From Chelativorans intermedius (GTDB taxonomy: Bacteria; Pseudomonadota; Alphaproteobacteria; Rhizobiales; Rhizobiaceae): DNA of 64,000 nt. The position numbers were made by a program, and so were the translations under genes. The notes beneath the pieces were generated by a model that had not been told where the DNA came from, did not search any database, and saw nothing but the letters and a program-made list of their open reading frames with translations. This document shows positions 18,499 through 29,490 of the stretch, in pieces (positions within the stretch are counted from its first letter, which is position 1; each line of letters begins with the position of its first letter). The stretch is taken from NCBI RefSeq assembly GCF_025398255.1, contig NZ_JAODNW010000008.1, positions 96,222-160,221 on the forward strand. Reading direction: 5' to 3'.

Positions 18499-19509
18499 AT
18501 GAACGATACCGCGCTGGCAAGGCGCCCGGCAACCAAGGGTGAAACCGCGCCACTCGCCATCTCCGCCCGCGGGCTGGTGAAGCATTTCGGCGACGTCAGG
18601 GCGCTGGACGGCATCGACCTCGACGTGCCCCGCGGCACGATCTTCGCCATTCTGGGTCCCAATGGTGCCGGAAAGACGACGCTGATCCGCCTGCTTGCCA
18701 CGCTGCTCTCGCCGGACGCGGGCAGCGCCACGGTGATGGGCCACGATCTCGTCGCCGAACCCCAGGCCGTGCGCGCGGCGATCGCGCTCACCGGGCAGTT
18801 CGCCTCGCTGGACGAGGATCTGACGGGGCGCGAGAACCTCCTGATGCTGGCGCGCCTTTGGGGCTTTCGCGGCCGTGCGGCCAGGCAGCGCGCCGATGCG
18901 CTTCTCGCCGCCTTCGACCTGTCCGACGCCGGGCGCAAGCAGGTGAGCGCGTATTCGGGCGGCATGCGCCGGCGGCTCGACATTGCCGCCTCGCTGATCG
19001 TCACGCCGGGCATTCTCTTCCTCGACGAGCCGACCACCGGCCTCGACCCGAAGGCGCGGCAGGGCGTGTGGCGTATGATCCGGCAACTGGCCAGGGCCGG
19101 CGTGACCGTGCTCCTGACCACGCAATATCTGGAGGAGGCCGACCAGCTTGCCGCACGCATCGCGGTCATCGACCATGGGCGCAAGATCGCCGAGGGCACA
19201 AGCCGCGAGCTCAAGGCGCAGATCGGCTCGGGCTTCCTGCACGTGGCGCCGGCCGACCAGGCCCACCTCGACAAGGCGGCGGCCATTCTGGAGGCGCGCC
19301 TCGGCAACCCGGTGCAGAGGAGCGCGGAGGGCGCGCAGCTCTCCGTGGTCGCCGCTTCGGCGCAGGTGGCAAATGAGGCGCTCAGTGCGCTGCTTGCCGC
19401 TGGCATCGACCTCGCCGATTTCTCCATGGGATCGCCGAGCCTTGATGAAGTGTTTTTTGCCTTGACCGGCCAGGGGCTGGACGAGGAAGAACGGGAGCAG
19501 AGACCATGA
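18499..19509 (+). CDS. ABC transporter ATP-binding protein, DrrA/multidrug-export type
   Basis: A 336-residue ATPase. Walker A is LGPNGAGKTTLIRLLATLL (about residues 53-71), the Q-loop is in TGQFASLDEDLTG, the signature is VSAYSGGMRRRLDIAASL, Walker B is [13 protein letters not shown], and the H-loop position reads LLTTQYLEEADQLA, where Gln replaces the usual His as in DrrA-type proteins. The C-terminal 80 residues form the DUF4162-like extension (SPSLDEVFFALTGQ). It energises export by the permease encoded next, with which it overlaps by four bases. GGAGG lies six bases before the ATG, and a CCCCTT/AAGGGG stem (18462-18476) precedes it. The substrate is unknown. Confidence 0.92.
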   Translation: MNDTALARRPATKGETAPLAISARGLVKHFGDVRALDGIDLDVPRGTIFAILGPNGAGKTTLIRLLATLLSPDAGSATVMGHDLVAEPQAVRAAIALTGQFASLDEDLTGRENLLMLARLWGFRGRAARQRADALLAAFDLSDAGRKQVSAYSGGMRRRLDIAASLIVTPGILFLDEPTTGLDPKARQGVWRMIRQLARAGVTVLLTTQYLEEADQLAARIAVIDHGRKIAEGTSRELKAQIGSGFLHVAPADQAHLDKAAAILEARLGNPVQRSAEGAQLSVVAASAQVANEALSALLAAGIDLADFSMGSPSLDEVFFALTGQGLDEEEREQRP

Positions 19510-20309
19510 GCGAGGTAAGCCCTGCCATCCTCGACACGGTGCAGCGGCCGGCCGCGCCCTCCGCCTTCTCCAATGCGCTCGTCTTCGGCTGGCGCGCGGT
19601 GTTGAAGTTCCGCCACGTGCCGGAGCAGCTTTTCGACCTCGTCATGACGCCGCTCATGTTCACGCTGCTCTTCACCTTCGTCTTCGGGGGCGCGCTGGCT
19701 GGCTCGACGGGCGACTATCTGCAGTTCTTCCTGCCCGGCATCCTGGTGCAGACGGTGGTCTTCAACTCCGTCTATTCCGGCATGGGGCTTTCCACCGATC
19801 TGTCGAAGGGGCTGTTCGAGCGCTTCCGCTCGCTGCCCATCTGGTCGCTGGCGCCTTTTGCCGGGCTGATGGTGGGAGACGTGCTGCGCCATCTGATTGC
19901 CGGTCTCATCATCCTCGGGGTCGGGCTGGTGCTGGGCTACCGGCCGGAAGCGGGGCTTGCGGGCGTCGTCTTCTCCTTCCTGCTGCTTTTTGCCATCGGC
20001 TTCGGGGTGGGCTGGATCTTCCTGGTCCTCGGGCTGCTGATCCGCACGCCCATGACGGTGATGACCATCGGGTTCACCTTCATCTTTCCGCTCGTCTTTG
20101 CCTCCAACATCATGGTGCGCCCGCAGACCATGCCCGGCTGGCTGGAAGCCTTCGTGGTGCGCAACCCGGTTTCGCACATGACGACGGCGCTGCGCGGGCT
20201 GATGGCGGGAAGCGCGACGGCGGCGGAGGTGCTGCTGGCGCTGCTCGCGCCGGCGGTGCTGACCGTGCTGCTGGCGCCCGTGGTGCTGTGGCTCTACCGG
20301 CGGAACTGA
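19506..20309 (+). CDS. ABC-2 type export permease, DrrB-like
   Basis: A 267-residue membrane protein with six predicted helices. The ABC-2 motifs VLKFRHVPEQLFDLVMTPLMFTLLFTFVFGGALA and FFLPGILVQTVVFNSVYSGMGLSTDLSKGLFERFRSLPI are typical of DrrB and NodJ-like exporters, and PGWLEAFVVRNPVSHMTTALRGL is the conserved C-terminal loop. It forms an inner-membrane exporter with the ATPase upstream (ATGA overlap). Drug, lipid or glycan export are all possible. Nothing nearby fixes the substrate. Confidence 0.9.
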   Translation: MSEVSPAILDTVQRPAAPSAFSNALVFGWRAVLKFRHVPEQLFDLVMTPLMFTLLFTFVFGGALAGSTGDYLQFFLPGILVQTVVFNSVYSGMGLSTDLSKGLFERFRSLPIWSLAPFAGLMVGDVLRHLIAGLIILGVGLVLGYRPEAGLAGVVFSFLLLFAIGFGVGWIFLVLGLLIRTPMTVMTIGFTFIFPLVFASNIMVRPQTMPGWLEAFVVRNPVSHMTTALRGLMAGSATAAEVLLALLAPAVLTVLLAPVVLWLYRRN

Positions 20310-20647
20310 GCCCGCGCGCCGCCTTCTCCATCGATTTGCGGCGCGTCCAACGGCGCTGCGCTATGGCTCCATAGGCAGGGGCTTGATCTGCATTGCAAGG
20401 CCGCGATGAGAACGGCCGGGGAGCGGGCGGGGTGGGGTTGCCGCAAACGCTTGGCCCCTCGAACGTCGAGGCAAAGCCCCGTGCGCTGCCTGGGGGCGCT
20501 TGCATTTGCGGGGGGATGCCTCTATATGCGCGCTCATTCCACACGCGGATCAACGGGTATCCGTCCGGGAGACATCCGGCGGACACCTCCGGTGGCGGCG
20601 CTGCCGCCTGACGATCCGCGGAGGCTCAACCGGAAAGGAAGACGACC
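20310..20647 (+). other. 338-base gap: rpsB promoter and leader
   Basis: No gene is seen. It holds the rpsB promoter (20500-20528) and a leader of about 110 bases. The leader includes GGCGGC-GCT-GCCGCC (20594-20608), a short hairpin shortly before the SD-like AAGGAAG. S2 autoregulation through this leader is possible but not shown. Between 20310 and 20499 I see nothing I can name. Confidence 0.55.
20500..20528 (+). promoter_or_regulatory. Sigma-70 promoter of the rpsB-tsf operon
   Basis: TTGCAT (20500-20505) and TATATG (20523-20528) are separated by exactly 17 bases. With the preceding C, they fit the rhizobial CTTGAC-N17-CTATAT pattern. The predicted start is about 115 bases before the rpsB ATG. 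Confidence 0.72.
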
Positions 20648-21487
20648 ATGGCTCTGCCAGACTTCAGCATGCGCCAGCTCCTCGAAGCAGGCGTGCATTT
20701 CGGCCACCAGACCCATCGCTGGAACCCGAAGATGGCGCCCTTCATCTTTGGCGCCCGCAACAACATTCACATCATTGACCTGAGCCAGACCGTGCCCCTG
20801 CTGCACCAGGCGCTCAAGGCGGTCTCCGACACGGTGGCCCGGGGCGGGCGCGTGCTGTTCGTCGGCACCAAGCGCCAGGCTTCCGATATCGTGGCCGACT
20901 CGGCCAAGCGCTGCGCCCAGTACTATGTGAACGCGCGTTGGCTGGGCGGCATGTTGACCAACTGGAAGACGATCTCCAACTCGATCCAGCGCCTGCGCCA
21001 GCTGGACGAGCTGCTGGCTGGCGAAGCCCAGGGCTTCACCAAGAAGGAGCGGCTGAACCTGGAGCGCGAGCGTGACAAGCTGGAGCGGGCGCTGGGCGGC
21101 ATCCGCGACATGGGTTCGATCCCGGACATGATGTTCGTCATCGACACCAACAAGGAGGCCATCGCCGTGCAGGAAGCCCGGCGGCTGGGCATTCCGGTGG
21201 TCGCCATCGTCGATTCGAACAGCGACCCGGACGATGTGGACTATCCCGTTCCGGGCAATGACGACGCCGCGCGCGCCATCGCACTGTACTGCGACCTGAT
21301 CTCGCGGGCCGCCATCGACGGCATCGAGCGCCAGCAGGGTTCGCTTGGCCTCGACATCGGCGAGGCCGCCGAGGCGCCGAGCGAGCCGGCGCTGGAGGAG
21401 GCCCCTACCGAAGCCCCGGCCGCCGAGGAAGGGCAGTCCGGCGAGACGCCGGCTGAGGAATCCGCCGCGCAGGCCGACAAATCCTGA
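20648..21487 (+). CDS. rpsB: 30S ribosomal protein S2
   Basis: A 279-residue S2. It binds 16S rRNA late in small-subunit assembly and helps load S1. Landmarks are [28 protein letters not shown] at the start, [41 protein letters not shown], and [30 protein letters not shown]. An acidic Ala/Glu/Pro-rich tail of about 45 residues follows the conserved core, as is usual in rhizobia and longer than in E. coli (241). AAGGAAG precedes the ATG. It is first of the rpsB-tsf pair with its own promoter. Confidence 0.97.
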   Translation: MALPDFSMRQLLEAGVHFGHQTHRWNPKMAPFIFGARNNIHIIDLSQTVPLLHQALKAVSDTVARGGRVLFVGTKRQASDIVADSAKRCAQYYVNARWLGGMLTNWKTISNSIQRLRQLDELLAGEAQGFTKKERLNLERERDKLERALGGIRDMGSIPDMMFVIDTNKEAIAVQEARRLGIPVVAIVDSNSDPDDVDYPVPGNDDAARAIALYCDLISRAAIDGIERQQGSLGLDIGEAAEAPSEPALEEAPTEAPAAEEGQSGETPAEESAAQADKS

Positions 21488-21488
21488 A

Positions 21489-21510
21489 GGGAAGGGGGGT
21501 CCCCTTTCCC
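21489..21510 (+). terminator. Intercistronic hairpin after rpsB
   Basis: GGGAAGGGG (21489-21497) pairs with CCCCTTTCCC (21501-21510) with one bulge, directly after the rpsB stop. There is no T-run, so partial termination or mRNA stabilisation is likelier than full termination. Confidence 0.5.
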
Positions 21511-21602
21511 GTTCCCTGGGGCCGCAGCGCCCCGATCGTGACGGCGGGCGCATCCCTTGAGGGAGGCGCTGACACGCACAATTCGCACATGAAGAGGCAG
21601 TG

Positions 21603-22526
21603 ATGAGCATTTCGGCAGCACAGGTCAAGCAATTGCGCGAGATGACCGGCGCGGGCATGATGGACTGCAAGACCGCGCTTTCCGAGACCGGCGGCGACAT
21701 CGAGGCGGCGGTCGACTGGCTGCGCAAGAAGGGCATTTCCAAGGCCGACAAGAAGTCCGGCCGCAAGGCCGCGGAAGGGCTGATCGGCATCGCATCCGAT
21801 GCCGCAAGCGCCGTGGTGGTGGAGGTCAACTCCGAGACCGACTTTGTGGCCCGCAACGACGCCTTCCAGGATCTGGTGCGCAACGTCGCCACCGTGGCGC
21901 TTTCCACCGACGGCAGCGTCGAGGCGGTGGCCGCAGCGCCCTATCCGGGCGGCGACAAGACGGTGGAGGCGGCGATCAAGGACGCCATCGCCACCATCGG
22001 CGAGAACATGACGCTGCGCCGTGCGGGCAGGCTTTCGGTTTCCAAGGGCGCCGTGGCCACCTATGTGCACAACGCCGCCGCCGAGGGGCTCGGCAAGATC
22101 GGCGTTCTGGTGGCGGTCGAGACCGACGGCGACGCCGAGGCGGCGCGGAATTTCGGCCGTCAGGTGGCCATGCATGTGGCCGCGACCAGCCCGATGGCGC
22201 TGACAGAAGCCGAGGTGGACCCGGCGGCAGTGGCGCGCGAGAAGGAGATCTTCTCCGAGCAGGCACGCCAGTCCGGCAAGCCGGAGAACATCATCGAGAA
22301 GATGGTGGAAGGCCGCCTGCGCAAGTTCTTCGAGGAGGTGGTGCTGCTCAAGCAGAGCTTCGTCATCAACCCCGATGTGACGGTGGAGCAGGCGCTGAAG
22401 GAGGCGGAGAAGGAGATCGGCGCGCCCGCCAGGATCACCGCCTTCCTGCGCTTCGCGCTGGGCGAAGGCATCGAGCGCGAAGAGTCGGACTTCGCCGCCG
22501 AGGTGGCGGCCGCCGTCAAGAAATAG
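21603..22526 (+). CDS. tsf: Translation elongation factor Ts
   Basis: A 307-residue nucleotide exchange factor for EF-Tu. The N-terminal UBA-like domain is [38 protein letters not shown]. The core has [22 protein letters not shown], the TDFVARN segment that inserts into EF-Tu. The coiled-coil arm and C-terminal repeat end the protein. ATG 21603 is used. A GTG three bases earlier is in frame but is poorly placed. It is 115 bases after rpsB and probably shares its promoter. Confidence 0.97.
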   Translation: MSISAAQVKQLREMTGAGMMDCKTALSETGGDIEAAVDWLRKKGISKADKKSGRKAAEGLIGIASDAASAVVVEVNSETDFVARNDAFQDLVRNVATVALSTDGSVEAVAAAPYPGGDKTVEAAIKDAIATIGENMTLRRAGRLSVSKGAVATYVHNAAAEGLGKIGVLVAVETDGDAEAARNFGRQVAMHVAATSPMALTEAEVDPAAVAREKEIFSEQARQSGKPENIIEKMVEGRLRKFFEEVVLLKQSFVINPDVTVEQALKEAEKEIGAPARITAFLRFALGEGIEREESDFAAEVAAAVKK

Positions 22527-22552
22527 GCTTCGCAGAAGCGGAGACACGGCAG

Positions 22553-22580
22553 GGGCACCGCGTGACAACGCGGTGCCCTT
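22553..22580 (+). terminator. Perfect 11-bp hairpin between tsf and pyrH
   Basis: GGGCACCGCGT (22553-22563) pairs perfectly with ACGCGGTGCCC (22568-22578) around GACA, followed by only TT. It probably ends or attenuates the rpsB-tsf message before pyrH. Confidence 0.65.
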
Positions 22581-22625
22581 CGTGTAGGGCGACAGGGAAA
22601 TGACAAGGACCGGAAAGAGGCGACG

Positions 22626-23375
22626 ATGAGTGCGACCCCCCGTTACCGCCGCGTGGTGCTGAAGGTCTCCGGCGAGGCGCTGATGGGCAGCCAGGGGTTC
22701 GGCATCGACGTCTCGGTGGTCGACCGCATCGCAGCCGACATCGCCGAGGCGCGCGCACTGGGTGTCGAGGTGGGCGTGGTCATCGGCGGCGGCAACATCT
22801 TCCGCGGCGTGGCGGTGGCCTCCAAGGGGGGCGACCGGGTGACGGGCGACCATATGGGCATGCTTGCCACCGTCATCAACTCGCTGGCGCTCAGGACCTC
22901 GCTCGTCAAGATCGGCGTGGAGGCGGTGGTGCTGTCGGCCATCGCCATGCCGGAGCTTTGCGAAAGCTTCTCCCAGCGCCAGGCGACGGCCTATATGAAT
23001 GCCGGCAAGGTGGTAATCTTTGCCGGCGGCACGGGCAATCCCTTCTTCACCACCGATTCGGCGGCCGCGCTGCGCGCCGCGGAGATCGGTGCCGATGCGC
23101 TGTTCAAGGGCACGCAGGTGGATGGAGTCTATTCCGCCGATCCGCTCAAGACCAAGGATGCCGTGCGCTACGACAGGCTCACCCATGAGCGCGTGATGCG
23201 CGAGGGGCTGCGCATCATGGATACCGCCGCGATAGCGCTTGCACGGGAGAACAACATACCGATAATCGTCTTCTCGATTCACGAAGAGGGCGGGTTTGCG
23301 GCCATTCTCAAAGGCGCGGGGCGCTGCACGATCGTTGACGACGACCCGGCAGACCTCGATGCTGTGAAAGCGTAA
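22626..23375 (+). CDS. pyrH: Uridylate kinase (UMP kinase)
   Basis: A 249-residue hexameric UMP kinase, converting UMP and ATP to UDP in the cytoplasm. Landmarks are [13 protein letters not shown] with the catalytic Lys, [13 protein letters not shown], the [17 protein letters not shown] substrate loop, [26 protein letters not shown] and [13 protein letters not shown]. These are standard for the bacterial amino-acid-kinase-like enzyme, which UTP inhibits. It is followed 11 bases later by frr, so the two form an operon. Confidence 0.96.
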   Translation: MSATPRYRRVVLKVSGEALMGSQGFGIDVSVVDRIAADIAEARALGVEVGVVIGGGNIFRGVAVASKGGDRVTGDHMGMLATVINSLALRTSLVKIGVEAVVLSAIAMPELCESFSQRQATAYMNAGKVVIFAGGTGNPFFTTDSAAALRAAEIGADALFKGTQVDGVYSADPLKTKDAVRYDRLTHERVMREGLRIMDTAAIALARENNIPIIVFSIHEEGGFAAILKGAGRCTIVDDDPADLDAVKA

Positions 23376-23386
23376 AGGAGGCAGAA

Positions 23387-23947
23387 ATGCCGGATGGTGT
23401 TGACTTCAAGGATATTCACCGGCGCATGGACGGCGCGGTGAATGCGTTCAAGCATGACATCGCATCGCTGCGGACCGGGCGCGCCTCGGCCAATCTGCTC
23501 GACCCGGTGCATGTCGAGGCCTATGGCGCCTCCATGCCCATCAATCAGGTGGCCACCATCTCCGTGCCCGAGCCGCGCATGATTTCCGTCACCGTGTGGG
23601 ACCAGAGCATGGTGCAGGCGGTGGACAAGGCGATCCGCGAATCGAATCTTGGCTTCAACCCCATCGTTGAGGGGGCGACGCTGCGCATCCCGCTGCCCGA
23701 ACTCAACGAGGAGCGGCGCAAGGAGCTGGTCAAGATCGCCCATCAATATGCCGAGAACGCCCGCGTGGCCGCCCGGCATGTGCGCCGCGACGGCATGGAA
23801 CACCTCAAAAAAGCCGAAAAAGACGGCGAGATCAGCCAGGACGAGCACCGCCAGCAGGCCGAGCGCGTGCAGAAGATGACGGACGAGACCATCGCCAAGA
23901 TCGACAAGCTGCTGGCGGAAAAGGAAGCCGAGATCATGCAGGTCTGA
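23387..23947 (+). CDS. frr: Ribosome recycling factor
   Basis: A 186-residue RRF of normal length. It splits post-termination ribosomes with EF-G and IF3. The three-helix bundle begins [35 protein letters not shown], with the conserved RTGRAS arginine. The short beta domain ([22 protein letters not shown]) follows, and then [39 protein letters not shown] lies seven bases before the ATG. It is co-transcribed with pyrH and probably with uppS. Confidence 0.97.
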   Translation: MPDGVDFKDIHRRMDGAVNAFKHDIASLRTGRASANLLDPVHVEAYGASMPINQVATISVPEPRMISVTVWDQSMVQAVDKAIRESNLGFNPIVEGATLRIPLPELNEERRKELVKIAHQYAENARVAARHVRRDGMEHLKKAEKDGEISQDEHRQQAERVQKMTDETIAKIDKLLAEKEAEIMQV

Positions 23948-23990
23948 CGGCCGCCGGACGCGGCCCGGCGGGCCGCAAGGGGAGGCAAGT

Positions 23991-24703
<713 letters not shown>

Positions 24704-24707
<4 letters not shown>

Positions 24708-25543
24708 GCGGTCGGGACGCGGCAGGCCGCAGCGAGCTGACCCGGCGCCTTGCCTCCGCCCTGGTGCTCGGGGTGGCTGCCCTGGTGTTGACCGTTCTGG
24801 GCGGCGTCGCCTTCCGGTTCTTTGCGGTGCTTGCCGCTGTTCTCGTCTTTCACGAGTGGATGGCCATGCGGGCGCCTGAAGGCCGTGCGCAGGCGCTTGT
24901 CGCCTGGGGGCTGCTCGGCGCCGGCCTGCTTGCGCTGCTGGCGGGAAGTCCGGCGGCCGCGGTCTTCGCGCTGCTGGCGGCGGGCTGCCTTCTGGCGCTG
25001 CTGCATGCGGCGCTGGCGGGCGGCAGCGCATGGCCGGCGGCCGGCATCGCCTATGCCGGCCTGCCGGCGCTGGCCCTCGCCTTCCTTCGCGGGGCGGACA
25101 TGGCGGGGCTGATCGCCATCCTCTATCTCTTCGCCGTGGTGTGGGCCACGGACATCGGTGCCTATTTCGCCGGCCGCGCGCTGGGCGGGCCGAAGCTCGC
25201 GCCGTCCATCTCGCCGGGCAAGACATGGAGCGGCGCGGCGGGCGGGGCCCTGAGCGCCGTCGCGGCGGGTGCCGCCGTGGCCTGGTTTTCCCCGGCGGGT
25301 CTGGCGCCAGGTCCCGCCGGTCTGCTGGCCCTGCTCCTGTCGGCGGTCTCGCAGGCGGGCGACCTGTTCGAGTCGGCTCTGAAGCGCCGCCACGGTGTGA
25401 AGGATTCAGGCAGCCTCATTCCCGGCCATGGCGGCGTGATGGACCGCGTCGACGGGCTGGTGGCGGCGGCGGTGCTGCTTTACGCGCTGGGTGCCCTGTC
25501 TTCCGGGCTGGAGACGCCGGCCGCCGGTTTCTTCTCGCGTTGA
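24704..25543 (+). CDS. cdsA: Phosphatidate cytidylyltransferase
   Basis: A 279-residue integral membrane enzyme that makes CDP-diacylglycerol from phosphatidic acid and CTP, the branch point of phospholipid synthesis. About seven hydrophobic helices are visible. The family signature near the C-terminus is [37 protein letters not shown], with the two Asp residues that bind metal. [37 protein letters not shown] is the other conserved loop. It overlaps uppS by four bases. Many bacteria have dxr after cdsA; here rseP follows directly. Confidence 0.94.
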
Positions 25544-25633
25544 GAAGTGCTACAGGCTGTCATGGATTTGCCGGGTTTGAACAGACACTAGGCGCGCAAA
25601 CATCCAGCACCGAAACAAGCCAGAGGAAGCGAC

Positions 25634-26773
25634 GTGGCCGACATCGCCATACCCCTTATCGGTCTCGGCAATTTCCTTCTGGGAACCATCGTGCCGTTCC
25701 TGTTCGTGCTCACCGTGGTGGTGTTCGTGCACGAGATGGGGCATTATCTCGTCGGCCGCTGGTGTGGCATCGGGGTGCGGGCCTTCTCCATCGGCTTCGG
25801 GCCTGAGCTTTTCGGCTTTACCGACCGCCGCGGCACACGCTGGCGCTTCGCGGCCATCCCTCTCGGCGGCTATGTGAAATTCGTCGGCGATGTGGGCGCG
25901 GCAAGCCGCCCCGACGCCGACGCCGTGGAAGCACTTTCCGAGGAGGAGCGGCCGGTCGCCTTTCACACCCAGCCGGTGTGGCGGCGGGCTGCCACGGTCT
26001 TCGCCGGGCCGCTGTTCAACTTTCTGCTGGCCATCGTCGTCTTTGCCGTCATGTTCACCGTGTTCGGCCGCTACGTGGCCGACCCCATGGTGGCCGAGGT
26101 GCGCCCGGGAAGCCCCGCGCAGGAGGCGGGAATCGAGCCCGGCGACCGCTTCGTCTCCGTCGACGGCGTGCCGGTGGAGACCTTCGCCGATGTGCAGCGC
26201 CTCATCTCCGGGCGCGCGGGCGACCGGCTGACCATCGTCGTGGAACGCGACGGACGGCTGATCGAGACCCAGGCGACACCGCAGGCCACCGAACAGACCG
26301 ATGCGCTCGGCAACACCATCAAGATCGGCATCATCGGCGTGGTCAACAACGAGGCGCTGGGCCAGCCGCGGCTTGTCGAATACGGGCCGATGGAGGCGCT
26401 GGTGGCGGGCACGCAAGAGACGTGGAACGTCATCGCGCGCACCGGGCAGTTCCTGAAGCGCCTGGTGGCGGGGCGCGAGGACCGGTGCCAGCTCGGCGGT
26501 CCGGTGAAGATCGCAGACATGGCCGGGCGGGCGGCGGATCTGGGCTTCGTCTGGCTGGTGCAGCTCGTGGCGCTGCTTTCGGTGGGGATCGGCATTCTCA
26601 ACCTCCTGCCGATTCCGCCGCTCGACGGCGGCCATCTCCTCTTCTACGGAATCGAGGCGATCCTGCGTCGGCCCGTGCCCTGGCAGGTGGTGGACGCGGT
26701 CTATCGGGCCGGAATGATCATGGTTTTGATGTTCATGGCTTTCGTTTTCTGGAACGATCTGTTTGGATGCTGA
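25634..26773 (+). CDS. rseP: RIP metalloprotease RseP (site-2 protease)
   Basis: A 379-residue zinc intramembrane protease. H33-E34-x-x-H37 (VHEMGHYLVGRWCGIGVRAFSIGFGPELFGF) lies in the first helix. The third ligand is in NLLPIPPLDGGHLLFYGIEAI near the C-terminus. One PDZ domain is visible (VAEVRPGSPAQEAGIEPGDRFVSVDG), while E. coli RseP has two. It cleaves anti-sigma factors or signal-peptide remnants in the inner membrane. The start is GTG 25634, with AGAGGAAG upstream. A 90-base gap separates it from cdsA, and bamA follows, as in Brucella. Confidence 0.94.
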   Translation: MADIAIPLIGLGNFLLGTIVPFLFVLTVVVFVHEMGHYLVGRWCGIGVRAFSIGFGPELFGFTDRRGTRWRFAAIPLGGYVKFVGDVGAASRPDADAVEALSEEERPVAFHTQPVWRRAATVFAGPLFNFLLAIVVFAVMFTVFGRYVADPMVAEVRPGSPAQEAGIEPGDRFVSVDGVPVETFADVQRLISGRAGDRLTIVVERDGRLIETQATPQATEQTDALGNTIKIGIIGVVNNEALGQPRLVEYGPMEALVAGTQETWNVIARTGQFLKRLVAGREDRCQLGGPVKIADMAGRAADLGFVWLVQLVALLSVGIGILNLLPIPPLDGGHLLFYGIEAILRRPVPWQVVDAVYRAGMIMVLMFMAFVFWNDLFGC

Positions 26774-27076
26774 CATCTGGGGTAAGGCACGGCACAGCCC
26801 TTGCGGAACAGGGCGCGGTCATGCGAGACGAACGTGCAGCCTCGATTCGAGCCGCAGCAGGCGAGGAGGGGAAGTGCCGTCCATTGAGGGTTGTTGAGAA
26901 GGCGTTTACCACGGCGGACGATTGGCGTGGCGGGAAAGCCACGAGCGTGCGTTTCGTAAACGCAAATTAACCAGAAGCCTTGCGTGTAGGGAAAATCCGG
27001 CTATTAGGTTAGACCGAATTGCCCGATGTCCGGTTTCTCGCGTGGGGACAACGAGAGTAGAAGGTATTTTAGCCCA
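26774..27076 (+). other. 303-base gap before bamA
   Basis: No gene is seen. An in-frame ATG at 27026 would extend BamA by 17 residues, but these do not look like a signal peptide. GTGGC-GGGAAA-GCCAC (about 26930-26945) is a small hairpin, and the last 100 bases are more AT-rich, as expected of a bamA promoter. I cannot fix its hexamers. Confidence 0.4.
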
Positions 27077-29440
27077 ATGAAGGCAGCTTCGAGATTGATG
27101 TCCGCCGTTTCGGCGGTGGCGCTTTCCGCCACGATTGCGACGGCTGGGGCGGCGGCTCTGCAGCTTGCAACCATCACGTCGGTCGAAGCCGCAACGGTCA
27201 GCCGCATCGAGGTGCGTGGAAACCGGCGTGTCGATGCCGACACCATCCGCACCCAGGTTGGCATCGCCCCCGGACAATCCTTCAGCAATGCCGATCTCGA
27301 CGAGGCGGTGAAGCGGCTGTTTGCCACCGGCCTTTTCGCCGACGTGTCGATTCGCCAGGTCGGCGGCACGCTTGTCGTGACGGTGGATGAATACGCCATC
27401 GTCAACCAGGTGCTGTTCCAGGGCAACAAGAAGATCAAGGACCGCAATCTGGCCCAGGCGGTGCAGCTTCAGCCGCGCCGCGCCTTCTCCTCCCAGCTTA
27501 TGGAGGCCGACGCGGAGGCTGTGCGCGAAGCCTATCGCCGCATCGGTCGCGACGATGCAACGGTGACGGCGCGCACCCAGGAACTGGCCGATGGCCGCGT
27601 CAATGTGATCTTCGACATTCAGGAAGGCGACCGTACCAAGATCGGCTCCATAAATTTCGTCGGCAACAACGCCTTCAGCGACCGGCGCCTGCGGGACGTG
27701 ATCTCGACCAAGGAGTCGAACGTCTTCTCCTTCCTGTTCCGCAACGACATCTATGACGAGAACCGGCTGCGCGCCGACGAAGAGGCACTGCGCCGCTACT
27801 ACTACAACCGCGGCTATGCGGATTTTCAGGTGCTTTCCTCCTCGGCCGACCTGGTGGATAACGAATACACGGTGACCTTTACCGTCGACGAGGGCGAGCG
27901 CTATCGCTTTGGCGAAGTGGACATCGAAACGACCATTCCCGGCGTCGACGTGGAGACGCTGCGCAGGCAGCTCAAGACGCGCAGCGGCAACACCTACAGC
28001 GCCAAGGATGTCGAGGACACGATCGTCAACCTGACGGAGACGGTGGCCGGCAGCGGCTATGCCTTTGCCCGTGTCACGCCGCGCGGCAACCGCGATTTCG
28101 AGAACCGGACCATCTCCGTCGTCTATTCCATCGACGAGGGGCCGCGCGCCTATATCGAGCGCATCGAGATTCGCGGGAACACCCGCACGCGCGATTACGT
28201 GATCCGCCGCGAGTTCGATCTGAGCGAGGGCGACGCCTTCAACCAGGTGCTGGTGCAGCGCGCAAAGCGCCGCCTCGACGCGCTGAACTTCTTCCAGACG
28301 GTGAACATCACGACGGTGCCCGGCTCCCAGCCCGATCAGGTGGTGCTGGTGGTGGATGTGGTGGAGAAATCCACCGGCGAGTTCTCCATCGGAGCCGGCT
28401 ACACGACCAGCAGCTCGTCGAGCCGGAATGGCGGCTTTTCCGTCGAGGGCTCGATCACCGAGCGCAACTTCCTGGGCCGTGGCCAGTTCATCCGCGCGGC
28501 CGCTTCGGGCGGTGCCGATACGCGCGACTATCGGTTCTCCTTCACGGAGCCATACTTCCTCGGGCGGCGCATCTCGGCCGGTTTCGACATCTATCGCAAC
28601 ACGCGCACCTTCGCGAACTCGAACGACAAGGACGTCTACGACCGCGAGGTGACGGGCGGCACCGTGCGCTTCGGCCTGCCGATCACGGAGGCGCTGTCCA
28701 CGCAGCTCGCCTATAACTATTCGCAGGAGAACTACACTTACGGCCGCGACTGCAAGGGCGGGAGCTGCGATCTCTCCCCATACATCAAGGCGGCGATCGA
28801 CGATGGCAAGTGGGTGAAATCGTCGGTGAGCGGCTCCATCATCTACAACACCATCGACAACATCCAGGATCCGCGCGAGGGCCTTTATGCCAACCTGACG
28901 CTGGAGGTGGCGGGCGTCGGCGGCGATGCGAAGTTCGTGAAGGTGACGGGGCGCGCCAACTACTACCACACGCTGTCCGACGATCTGGACCTCGTGGGGC
29001 TGATCACCGTCGGCGGCGGGCATATCAGCGCGCTCAGCGGCGACCTGCGGGTGTTCGACCACTTCGAGAGCAACGACCGAATCATCCGCGGCTTCGCGTA
29101 TGACGGCATCGGGCCGTACGACGCGGATAAGGGCGACCATCTGGGCGGCAAGACCTACTTCCATGCTTCCGCAGAGGCGCATTTCCCCATTCCGGTGATC
29201 CCGGAAAGCTTCGGCCTGCGCGGCGCCGTCTTTGCCGATGCGGCAACGCTCTACGGCAGCGACCTGACGGGGCTTGGCCCCGTGGCGGGCACGAGCATGA
29301 AGTGGCGTGCCTCGGTGGGCGCGAGCCTGATCTGGGCCTCGCCCTTCGGCCCGCTGCGCATCGACTATGCCGAGCCGGTCGTCAAGGAAGCGAGCGACGA
29401 CATCCAGCACTGGAATTTCGGCATCTCGACGCGCTTCTGA
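27077..29440 (+). CDS. bamA: Outer membrane protein assembly factor BamA
   Basis: A 787-residue Omp85 protein, the core of the machine that folds beta-barrel proteins into the outer membrane. A signal peptide covers about residues 1-38 and ends near SVEAATV. Five POTRA domains follow ([19 protein letters not shown] begins the first; [18 protein letters not shown] begins the fifth). The 16-strand barrel starts near [17 protein letters not shown]. The lid-loop VRGF-type motif appears as [12 protein letters not shown], and the protein ends with the C-terminal aromatic signal [13 protein letters not shown] 27077 gives the clean signal peptide. It sits between rseP and lpxD as in most proteobacteria. 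Confidence 0.96.
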   Translation: MKAASRLMSAVSAVALSATIATAGAAALQLATITSVEAATVSRIEVRGNRRVDADTIRTQVGIAPGQSFSNADLDEAVKRLFATGLFADVSIRQVGGTLVVTVDEYAIVNQVLFQGNKKIKDRNLAQAVQLQPRRAFSSQLMEADAEAVREAYRRIGRDDATVTARTQELADGRVNVIFDIQEGDRTKIGSINFVGNNAFSDRRLRDVISTKESNVFSFLFRNDIYDENRLRADEEALRRYYYNRGYADFQVLSSSADLVDNEYTVTFTVDEGERYRFGEVDIETTIPGVDVETLRRQLKTRSGNTYSAKDVEDTIVNLTETVAGSGYAFARVTPRGNRDFENRTISVVYSIDEGPRAYIERIEIRGNTRTRDYVIRREFDLSEGDAFNQVLVQRAKRRLDALNFFQTVNITTVPGSQPDQVVLVVDVVEKSTGEFSIGAGYTTSSSSSRNGGFSVEGSITERNFLGRGQFIRAAASGGADTRDYRFSFTEPYFLGRRISAGFDIYRNTRTFANSNDKDVYDREVTGGTVRFGLPITEALSTQLAYNYSQENYTYGRDCKGGSCDLSPYIKAAIDDGKWVKSSVSGSIIYNTIDNIQDPREGLYANLTLEVAGVGGDAKFVKVTGRANYYHTLSDDLDLVGLITVGGGHISALSGDLRVFDHFESNDRIIRGFAYDGIGPYDADKGDHLGGKTYFHASAEAHFPIPVIPESFGLRGAVFADAATLYGSDLTGLGPVAGTSMKWRASVGASLIWASPFGPLRIDYAEPVVKEASDDIQHWNFGISTRF

Positions 29441-29454
29441 GGCTTTACCCACGC

Positions 29455-29478
29455 CGCCCGGGCCCGGCGGCCCGGGCG
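29455..29478 (+). promoter_or_regulatory. Perfect 10-bp hairpin between bamA and lpxD
   Basis: CGCCCGGGCC (29455-29464) pairs perfectly with GGCCCGGGCG (29469-29478) around CGGC. The stem ends just before the lpxD SD (GAGAAGG) and begins 15 bases after the bamA stop. It has no T-run, so an mRNA processing or stability role is likelier than termination. Confidence 0.55.
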
Positions 29479-29490
29479 AGAAGGCATTCA